Shown here: one piece after another, positions 7,115 through 12,235 of the stretch
Layout: each line of letters starts with the position of its first letter
How positions within the stretch are numbered: position 1 is the stretch's first letter
Origin: CAVOBC01 sp963693635
Lineage (GTDB): Bacteria > Pseudomonadota > Gammaproteobacteria > Pseudomonadales > Azotimanducaceae
NCBI GenBank assembly: GCA_963693635.1
Contig: CAVOBC010000121.1
Span: 1 to 12,235, forward strand
Length of the DNA: 12,235 bases
Direction: 5' to 3'
Program-made: the position numbers and the translations under genes
Notes under the pieces: generated by a model
What the model was told of the DNA's origin: nothing
What the model saw: only the letters and a program-made list of their open reading frames with translations
The model's database searches: none

Positions 7115-7557
7115 CGGGCCTCTTCGCAGGCAACGGACCGTGAAGCTCGACATTGCTTCCGACGAAATAGTAGTCAACACTGAGTTGAGGCCTCTCCTCG
7201 CGCGTTGGAGTGACCTCCCACCAGTTCAGGTCCTTGTCTACACGCCACTCGAGATCGCGAGCGAAAAACTCCGCTGTGTATTGCAGCGTCTACAATGCCG
7301 CGACATTCTCGACCTGGACTTCTTGTTTGAATGACATCGGTGTAGATCCGATCGATGCATGTCACCTGTTTAAGGACAAAGCAGAGCACAAGGGCTTCGA
7401 TCCTGCCTCGTTCGGCACCAAGTTCGAGGCGCGCGCACCTGAGTATCGAAAGACATGGGAAGAGGAACTGAGCCGCTATCACCTCGGCGATGTGCCGCAC
7501 TACGAAGAGGTCGAGCGGCGCTTGCGACGGTCGTGCCGAAGTGCAGGATTGCTCTAG
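7011..7557 (+). pseudogene. AbiEii/AbiGii toxin-family nucleotidyltransferase remnant, N-truncated and frameshifted
   Basis: Two overlapping frames make one broken gene. The first (7011-7334) reads YSGPLRRQRTVKLDIASDE, then VYTPLEIASEKLRCVLQR and CRDILDLDFLFE, matching the central and C-terminal part of AbiEii-type proteins (KLDI aspartate strand, LEEIxAEKLRALLQR, RDxxDLxFL). The second, entered by skipping one base near T7332, continues DIGVDPIDACHLF, KAEHKGFDPASF and WEEELSRYHLGDVPHYEEV to a TAG at 7555-7557. The N-terminal nucleotidyltransferase portion with the GG and DxD-type motifs is missing, replaced upstream by the MAPEG remnant, and no AbiEi antitoxin gene is present. By hand count 7141-7380 is about 51% G+C, against about 62% in 6841-6900, consistent with foreign origin. 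AbiEii proteins are toxins of phage-defence toxin-antitoxin pairs; this copy should be inactive. Confidence 0.8.
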
Positions 7558-7621
7558 CTAGTATTCGAACCGGCCTCGGCAAGCGGACCCGGCGGTTTGC
7601 AGCCCCGAGGCGATCGATTTT

Positions 7622-7625
7622 GGAG
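7622..7625 (+). promoter_or_regulatory. Shine-Dalgarno of the PhyH-family gene
   Basis: GGAG 5 nt before ATG 7631. It marks the first intact gene after the degraded patch. The preceding 7558-7621 shows no clear promoter. Confidence 0.5.
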
Positions 7626-7630
7626 ACTTT

Positions 7631-8674
7631 ATGGAGATTGAAAACTGGGACTGCGCCGGAGCGCTACCCCACCTTTACCGCGAACTTCAGCAACTTGGGC
7701 TGGAGACCAATATCGCCGAACTCGAAGCCTTCGGCTACACCATCATCCCGCCGGAGAAGATCGGGCCAGATGGCTATCAGCTTGAAATTAAGGAGGCGCT
7801 TCACGCCGTTGTCGCCGACCGTTTTGGCGATCTGACGGACGATCTCGATCGCTGGAATAACGTCAACGACAATCTGCGGTTTTTGCTCTGGGCAGATCCG
7901 GTCTTCGAAAAGATGACCTGGAATCCGGCAGGCCTCGGGCTCGCCCAGTATCTGCTCGGCACGAACTGCATTCTGAGCCTGTGCAATGGCTGGGTTAAGG
8001 GAACGGGTGACGCACGCACCGGCATTCATGGGGACTATCTGGACCCCACGCCCGACGCGCTACCTGGCATCAACATCAATGCGAACGTTCATTACTTTCT
8101 GACCGACTACAATCTCGAGGACGGTGCCATCTCGTTCCTGCCGGGGTCACATCGCTGGCGCCGCCAGGCGAGTCCGCCTGAGTCAAAGCACTGGGCCGAC
8201 CGTGCACATCCGGTCAACGCCCCCGCAGGCTCTGCGGTCGTCTGGGGCAACCACACATGGCACGGCAGCTATCCGCGAAAGACACCCGGCTTGCGCATGG
8301 CTTTGCAGTGCGAATACATGCGTCCAAGGTTTCAGCCGCAGGAGCCTTATCGGGAAACCGTCACCCAGCAAGCCCTCGACCGGAATCCCGTGCGCTTCGC
8401 CGGGCTGATGGACGTGTATGGCCCATTTCCCTTCGGCAAGAATGACCGCTCCGGCGAACTCGCAAAGAGCGCACCGCCGGGCACGGGGCATGGCCAGTCA
8501 GCCGAGAACTATTGCAGCCTGTTTGATACGACACCTGCCGGCGGCAGCACCCAACGTCGACCCGTATATGACTACGACGAACACGACGGCAAGATGGCTT
8601 TCGAGCGGCGTCAGCAAGTCATGAAGCGCGCCGGAGATGACAAGGGCCAGAGCGACCGCAAGGTGAGTGGTTAA
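7631..8674 (+). CDS. Phytanoyl-CoA dioxygenase (PhyH) family protein
   Basis: Predicted Fe(II)/2-oxoglutarate-dependent oxygenase that hydroxylates an organic substrate while decarboxylating 2-oxoglutarate. 347 residues. The jelly-roll core carries the iron facial triad: His133 and Asp135 in GIHGDYLDP, and His211 in NHTWHGSYPR. Arg222 in GLRMALQ is the expected 2-oxoglutarate anchor. DGAISFLPGSHRWRRQ (164-179) is the classic PhyH strand-turn, where the substrate lid sits. The region after residue 235 is a long, polar, Gly/Ser/Arg-rich tail of about 110 residues, longer than in compact PhyH proteins. ATG start with GGAG 5 nt upstream. The next gene starts 3 nt after its stop, so the two are probably cotranscribed. 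The family ranges over lipid, osmolyte and secondary-metabolite hydroxylation, so the substrate cannot be named. Confidence 0.9.
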   Translation: MEIENWDCAGALPHLYRELQQLGLETNIAELEAFGYTIIPPEKIGPDGYQLEIKEALHAVVADRFGDLTDDLDRWNNVNDNLRFLLWADPVFEKMTWNPAGLGLAQYLLGTNCILSLCNGWVKGTGDARTGIHGDYLDPTPDALPGININANVHYFLTDYNLEDGAISFLPGSHRWRRQASPPESKHWADRAHPVNAPAGSAVVWGNHTWHGSYPRKTPGLRMALQCEYMRPRFQPQEPYRETVTQQALDRNPVRFAGLMDVYGPFPFGKNDRSGELAKSAPPGTGHGQSAENYCSLFDTTPAGGSTQRRPVYDYDEHDGKMAFERRQQVMKRAGDDKGQSDRKVSG

Positions 8675-8677
8675 CCC

Positions 8678-9439
8678 GTGGACCGTCCTCTGGCCGACAC
8701 CGATCCAGCGGACGGAGCTCTGGCGCCCGGGCGCTGGTATAAGGCGCCCGCGCTTGACCAGGCGTCAACGGGACTCGCTGACGGGTCCACGCTGACCCGG
8801 TTCGCACGCACCTTCATGGGCGGACAGGTCACGGTGCTGCGGGGTGAGACGGCACCGCCCAACTGGTATCGCCGCCGCAAATCCATCCGTCACGACTATC
8901 TGCAAGTGACCCTGAGCGACGTCTCAAGGGACGCGGTCTCAGGCATTCCACACGATCTCGCCGTGCGGCTACTAATGCGCAACTATGAGACGGCGGTGCC
9001 GGACGGTGTCTTCCCATTCGATCTGGAATGCCAAATGGCAGGTCAGACCTGGTTTGCGCCGGGCCGCGTCCTCATCAACCTGAACCTGCGCGCGGGCGAA
9101 GGTGACCCAAAACTCGAAGACAGCCGCTATGCAGAAGTTGACCGTGCCTGGCAACGTGGCTGGCTGGACGACATGCTGAAGGCGGAATCAGAAATCCGGC
9201 TTCGCGCCAGGACCCGAGGACGCCATCTTGGCGCGCTACTGTCGTCAGGTTTTCTTCCCAATGACGGATGGCAAGTCTCTGTCGTCTTTGCCCACTGGTA
9301 CGCCCGCAGCCAGCATGCGCCTGTCTGGGGACCCGCCCTTGCTGATATCGACCCAATATCTTTCAGGTTCAAGCCGAGGGCACCCGTTGCAGCCGGATTC
9401 CAGGTTGCGGACCTCTTTCGCCGCGGCGTAGCAGACTGA
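8678..9439 (+). CDS. Unrecognised conserved-looking protein linked to the PhyH gene
   Basis: I do not recognise this 253-residue protein. It begins at GTG 8678, only 3 nt after the PhyH stop codon, which suggests translational coupling; no strong SD is seen apart from GGTGAG about 12 nt upstream. The sequence looks soluble: no signal peptide or membrane helix, an aromatic- and Arg-rich segment NWYRRRKSIRHD near 67-78, alternating hydrophobic strands (LQVTLSDV, WFAPGRVLINLNL, WQVSVVFAHWYA), and a charged helix DRAWQRGWLDDMLKAESEIRLRAR in between. Codon use resembles the neighbours and the opposite strand offers no better gene, so it is very likely real. Its position implies a role with the PhyH oxygenase, but no function can be assigned. 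It ends 149 nt before the crotonase gene. Confidence 0.75.
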   Translation: MDRPLADTDPADGALAPGRWYKAPALDQASTGLADGSTLTRFARTFMGGQVTVLRGETAPPNWYRRRKSIRHDYLQVTLSDVSRDAVSGIPHDLAVRLLMRNYETAVPDGVFPFDLECQMAGQTWFAPGRVLINLNLRAGEGDPKLEDSRYAEVDRAWQRGWLDDMLKAESEIRLRARTRGRHLGALLSSGFLPNDGWQVSVVFAHWYARSQHAPVWGPALADIDPISFRFKPRAPVAAGFQVADLFRRGVAD

Positions 9440-9471
9440 CGCCCATCCCCTGCCCGCCATCGTTTGTGCGC

Positions 9472-9523
9472 GCCTGACGCGTTGTCAGGCACCTGCGCGG
9501 GGCCGCGGACCTGTGCGCGGCCC
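9472..9523 (+). terminator. Two consecutive GC-rich hairpins after the PhyH-linked gene
   Basis: The first hairpin pairs GCCTGAC (9472-9478) with GTCAGGC (9484-9490) around a 5-nt loop. The second pairs GGGCCGCG (9500-9507) with CGCGGCCC (9516-9523) around an 8-nt loop. Neither is followed by a T-run, so this is not a textbook intrinsic terminator. The tandem hairpins about 30 nt after the stop would suit transcript end protection or a weak or Rho-assisted stop. Confidence 0.4.
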
Positions 9524-9529
9524 GCTATC

Positions 9530-9553
9530 GGTAACCCGCCGATTCGCGTTACC
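9530..9553. promoter_or_regulatory. 24-bp dyad upstream of the crotonase operon, possible operator
   Basis: GGTAAC (9530-9535) and GTTACC (9548-9553) form a perfect 6-bp inverted repeat separated by 12 bp, 36 nt before the crotonase ATG. Size and placement fit a dimeric repressor site, though a hairpin is equally possible. The following A/T-rich stretch (9554-9567) could hold a -10 element, but no good -35/-10 pair is visible. Confidence 0.3.
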
Positions 9554-9588
9554 CTAAATGGCATATCCCATCGAACGGAGAGAAGCTA

Positions 9589-10431
9589 ATGTCAGTCGAG
9601 TACGCAGAGATAATCTACGGCGTGGACGGTCCGGTCGCGACGATCACCATGAATCGCCCGGACACCCTAAACGCACTGACCAGTCTCACGCAGGCCGAGA
9701 TTCGCCACGCGCTGGATGCCTCTGAGAAGAACCAAGATGTTATCGGTACGGTCCTCACCGGCGCGGGTCGCGGATTTTGTTCCGGTGTCGATATGAATGC
9801 GCTGGGTGCGATGAGCGAAGCCGGCGGCTTTCTGGGCGACTCCTATGATCACCTTGCCGCAGACCCTGGCAATCCTGACAACGACCCGAACTACGACGCG
9901 TCGCCTACCTATTTTCTCGGGCTTGCCAAACCGTTGATCGCCGCCGTGAACGGTGCGTGTGCGGGCCTCGGCTTCAGCTACGCCACTTTTTGCGACATGC
10001 GTTTCATCGATCGCACGGCAAAGATCGTCACCTCGTTCGCACCGCGCGGCCTGATCGCGGAGCACGGCACGAGCTGGATGCTGCCGCGCATCATCGGTCA
10101 CTCGAATGCGCTCGACATATTCTGGAGTTCCCGCAAATTTGAGGGGGACGAGGCCTACCGCCTGGGCTTTGCCAATCGGGTCACCGAACCCGGTGAATGT
10201 GTCAGCGAGGCGCAGAACTTCCTCCGCGAGATGGCGTTATCCGGCGCGCCGATGTCCTTCATGATGATGAAGCGCCAGGTCTACAAACACCTCAACCGCG
10301 AACTCGGTGAGTCGATGACCGAATCAACCGAGTGGATGGGCGAGAGCCTTGCCCGGGACGACTTCAAGGAAGGGGTTGCTTCTTTTGTTGAACGTCGTCC
10401 GCCCAACTTCGACAAGCTCAACGTCGACTGA
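9589..10431 (+). CDS. Enoyl-CoA hydratase/isomerase (crotonase) family protein
   Basis: Crotonase-fold enzyme of 280 residues, expected to bind an acyl-CoA thioester as a trimer or hexamer. Family features: ITMNRPDTLNAL (19-30), first oxyanion-hole strand TGAGRGFCSGVDMN (57-70), second oxyanion strand AAVNGACAGLGFSYATFCD (118-136), and MLPRIIGHSNALDIFWSSRKFEGDEAYRLGFANRV (164-198). Aligned to rat mitochondrial enoyl-CoA hydratase, the two catalytic glutamates fall on Ser130 and Phe150. A different acid, Glu158 in LIAEHGTSW, sits at the active-site turn, so ordinary hydration is unlikely and isomerase- or hydrolase-like chemistry is possible. An insertion around 80-107 (LAADPGNPDNDPNYDASP) lengthens the region after the first oxyanion strand. 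SD GGAG lies 8 nt before ATG 9589. First gene of a three-gene operon; the next start is 9 nt after the stop. Confidence 0.92.
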   Translation: MSVEYAEIIYGVDGPVATITMNRPDTLNALTSLTQAEIRHALDASEKNQDVIGTVLTGAGRGFCSGVDMNALGAMSEAGGFLGDSYDHLAADPGNPDNDPNYDASPTYFLGLAKPLIAAVNGACAGLGFSYATFCDMRFIDRTAKIVTSFAPRGLIAEHGTSWMLPRIIGHSNALDIFWSSRKFEGDEAYRLGFANRVTEPGECVSEAQNFLREMALSGAPMSFMMMKRQVYKHLNRELGESMTESTEWMGESLARDDFKEGVASFVERRPPNFDKLNVD

Positions 10432-10440
10432 GGCCGCCGT

Positions 10441-11166
10441 ATGGGAATTCTTGTTCAACGACAGTTCACCGTGGCCATGGATGATCGCAGCGAGTTCGAA
10501 CGCCAGAGCCGCACCGGACTCTGGGAGGACCAGCGCAACAACGGCTCGCAAATGATCGGTTTCGGCGCATGGGCCTTCGGTGGCGACAGCAGTGTTGTCG
10601 TGACCCACTCGGCCTACGCCGACTTCGGCCACTGGACGGCGACACGGGGCTGGGGACAGTTCACGCGCGAGCCCGAACGCATGGAAGAAGCGAAGCACTG
10701 GCGCGCGATTTTCGCAGGCCGCAACCGACTGATCGCGCATTCGAGTGCCATTATCTATGACTACGATGACGAGCTGTCCGAGCCCGCGCCCCGTTGGCGA
10801 AATGTCGGTGAAGATCGGGTCGCGGCGCCATCAACGTACGGCCCACAGTCTGTGATTGCAGAGACCCGCTTCGACCTCACCCACGGGGCAACATCAGAGT
10901 TTCGGGCCCTGTGTGCCGACACGCTGCTGCCCTGGTACCGTCAAACTGGCGTGCGCCCCATCATCTTTGGCAGCGATCCCCTCGGCACCAACGAAAACAT
11001 CGTGCTGCTAATCGCCTACCCCGACATCACGGCCTGGCACCAGAAACGCCGGCCAGACACACCGGACGCGGCCGGGGCATGGGACCGTCGGGCGGGTCTG
11101 ATCGCCAACGAATCAACGCGTCTGCTAATGGTACAAACAACCTTCGGGACGGCGGCCGCCCAATGA
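10441..11166 (+). CDS. NIPSNAP/dimeric alpha-beta barrel-like protein with two tandem domains
   Basis: 241-residue soluble protein that reads as two copies of a ferredoxin-like alpha-beta module of the NIPSNAP/DABB type. Copy one (about 4-106) has a beta strand ILVQRQFTV, then YADFGHWTATRGW, HWRAIFAGRNRLIAHSSAII. Copy two (about 137-235) has VIAETRFDLTHG, YPDITAWHQKRRP and AWDRRAGLIANESTRLLMVQT; the A-Y-x-D/W...R...I pattern recurs in matching order. Such proteins act as small-molecule binding or enzymatic barrels, and NIPSNAP-like proteins often occur beside CoA and oxidoreductase genes, but no reaction can be assigned. ATG start with GAGG (10430-10433) overlapping the stop codon of the crotonase gene, and an ATGA overlap with the following MDR gene, so all three are translationally coupled. 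The domain call rests on pattern recognition. Confidence 0.7.
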   Translation: MGILVQRQFTVAMDDRSEFERQSRTGLWEDQRNNGSQMIGFGAWAFGGDSSVVVTHSAYADFGHWTATRGWGQFTREPERMEEAKHWRAIFAGRNRLIAHSSAIIYDYDDELSEPAPRWRNVGEDRVAAPSTYGPQSVIAETRFDLTHGATSEFRALCADTLLPWYRQTGVRPIIFGSDPLGTNENIVLLIAYPDITAWHQKRRPDTPDAAGAWDRRAGLIANESTRLLMVQTTFGTAAAQ

Positions 11167-12191
11167 CCACGATACAAACCCTGCGCTGCCACGCCATCAG
11201 CGAGGACATCCGCAACGTGAGTCTGGACACGGTTGAACTTGCACCGCCCGGACCCGGCGAGGTGCAGGTGGCGCTTAAAGCCTGCGCCGTCAACTTTCCG
11301 GATCTCCTCATGATCCAGGGCAAGTACCAGTTCAAGCCGCCGCTCCCATTCGCCCCCGGCGGCGAGGCAGCGGGCGACATCGTTGCATTGGGCACCGGTG
11401 TCTCCGGGTTTTCGCCCGGTGACGCGGTGATCGTTGGCGCCCGGTACGGCGGCTTTGCTGAAGTGATGAACGTGCCGACCGACTCGGTTCTAACAAAACC
11501 TGTCGCGATGAGTTACGCCGCGGCGGCCTCCTATCAAACGGCCTACCTGACCGCGTGGGTCGCGCTCACCCGTCGCGGCCACCTCGAACCCGGCGAGACC
11601 GTGCTGGTGCATGGCGCAACCGGCGGGGTTGGCATGGCAGCGGTGGATATTGGCAAGCACCTGGGCGCGACGGTCATCGCGACCGGCGGCACTGACGCCA
11701 AGCTTGCCGTCGTCAAGCAACGCGGCGCGGATCATGTCATCAACTATACCTTGCCGGACGGCGCCATGGGCGGCTTCAGGGACGAGGTCAAGCGACTGAC
11801 TGACGGCCGCGGTGCGGACGTCATCTACGATCCGGTCGGTGGCGACGTGTTTGACGAGTCCATGCGCTGCGTCAACATCGACGGGCGCATCCTGACCATC
11901 GGCTTCACCAGCGGACGCTGGCCCCTCGCCCCCGTCAACCTGATCCTGATCAAACAGGTCTCAGTGATCGGCGTACGGGCAGGCGAGTACGGCCGCCGAT
12001 ACCCTGAGAAGGGGCGCGAAAACAGCGAAGCGATCTACAACCTGGCTGCTAGTGGTGCCATCAATCCCTATGTATGCAAGGCTTTTCCGCTCGCGAACGC
12101 AGTCGCGGCGATGGAAATGCTGGAATCGCGACAGGTCATCGGCAAGTGTGTCGTGACGATGAATGGCTACGACGCCATCGATGATATCTAA
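11163..12191 (+). CDS. Zinc-independent MDR oxidoreductase (NADPH:quinone oxidoreductase-like)
   Basis: Medium-chain dehydrogenase/reductase of the quinone oxidoreductase branch, 342 residues, reducing quinones or activated double bonds (enoyl- or acryloyl-type) with NAD(P)H. The GroES-like N-domain carries ACAVNFPDLLMIQGKYQFKP (40-59) and FAPGGEAAGDIVALG (63-77). The nucleotide-binding motif is VLVHGATGGVGMAAVDIGKHLGA (147-169), followed by GADHVINY (188-195) and GRGADVIYDPVGGDVF (215-230). The cysteine/histidine zinc ligands of alcohol dehydrogenases are absent, as expected for this branch. The start is the ATG at 11163, which overlaps the TGA of the preceding gene as ATGA; the longer frame from 10911 is an overlap artefact. 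Last gene of the crotonase operon. Its physiological electron acceptor is unknown; an enoyl reductase role beside a crotonase is plausible. Confidence 0.92.
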   Translation: MTTIQTLRCHAISEDIRNVSLDTVELAPPGPGEVQVALKACAVNFPDLLMIQGKYQFKPPLPFAPGGEAAGDIVALGTGVSGFSPGDAVIVGARYGGFAEVMNVPTDSVLTKPVAMSYAAAASYQTAYLTAWVALTRRGHLEPGETVLVHGATGGVGMAAVDIGKHLGATVIATGGTDAKLAVVKQRGADHVINYTLPDGAMGGFRDEVKRLTDGRGADVIYDPVGGDVFDESMRCVNIDGRILTIGFTSGRWPLAPVNLILIKQVSVIGVRAGEYGRRYPEKGRENSEAIYNLAASGAINPYVCKAFPLANAVAAMEMLESRQVIGKCVVTMNGYDAIDDI

Positions 12192-12209
12192 CCGATACCA
12201 ACGACCGCT

Positions 12210-12235
12210 ATGACTCACGGCGATGCACCCCGCTA
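12210..12235 (+). CDS. Possible start of a further plus-strand gene, cut by window edge
   Basis: An open frame from ATG 12210 reads MTHGDAPR before the window ends, 18 nt after the MDR stop. No clear SD precedes it, and eight codons are not enough to identify a product. Confidence 0.2.

Noticed and set aside
7326..7335. Programmed frameshift in the AbiEii gene.
   Set aside because: The gene also lacks its N-terminal half and antitoxin partner, so simple decay is the better explanation.
7563..7573. ATTCGAACCGG, the reverse complement of a tRNA T-loop core, just after the AbiEii remnant; considered as a tRNA 3' fragment or attachment site.
   Set aside because: On the minus strand the bases flanking TTCGAAT do not pair as a T-stem, no acceptor or anticodon arm is present, and I find no matching direct repeat near 7040.
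10911..11162. 84-residue upstream extension of the MDR protein.
   Set aside because: It overlaps the NIPSNAP-like gene out of frame and precedes the normal MDR N-terminus; ATG 11163 with an ATGA overlap is the natural start.

Overview
The window is GC-rich bacterial chromosomal DNA, densely coded, with short intergenic gaps. Gene content (M81 metallopeptidase, Ldh_2 dehydrogenase, COG3653 amidohydrolase, PhyH dioxygenase, crotonase, quinone-oxidoreductase-like MDR) suggests an environmental heterotrophic proteobacterium with a large catabolic repertoire. No marker gene fixes the taxonomy, so this is inference. I see no rRNA, complete tRNA, IS element, CRISPR array or transcriptional regulator.

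Layout. (1) Positions 1-3378, minus strand: a short-chain dehydrogenase (SDR) is followed downstream by an MlrC-like M81 metallopeptidase and a malate/L-lactate dehydrogenase-family protein cut by the window edge. The last two start at TTG and GTG codons, each with a recognisable Shine-Dalgarno. (2) 3379-3523 is a divergent intergenic region with short repeats. (3) 3524-6681, plus strand: a CynX/NimT-type MFS transporter and an N-acyl-D-amino-acid deacylase-type amidohydrolase. (4) 6682-7630 is a degraded patch: a MAPEG-family remnant that loses its C-terminus, joined directly to an AbiEii/AbiGii toxin-family remnant that lacks its N-terminus and carries a frameshift. (5) 7631-9439: a phytanoyl-CoA dioxygenase-family enzyme and a tightly linked protein I do not recognise. 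(6) 9440-9588 carries two hairpins and a 24-bp dyad. (7) 9589-12191: a tight operon of crotonase, a tandem NIPSNAP/dimeric-barrel-like protein, and a zinc-free MDR oxidoreductase, the last two overlapping by ATGA.

How it may work together (inference): uptake by the MFS protein, amide/peptide cleavage by the M81 and amidohydrolase proteins, then oxidation and CoA-type processing by PhyH, crotonase, MDR and SDR would suit breakdown of an acylated or D-amino-acid-containing compound. No substrate can be read from the sequence. Two enzymes are atypical: the SDR has all four canonical active-site positions substituted (N/S/Y/K to K/T/T/R), and the crotonase lacks both hydratase glutamates. The sharpest structural anomaly is the MAPEG/AbiEii scar near 7040-7090.
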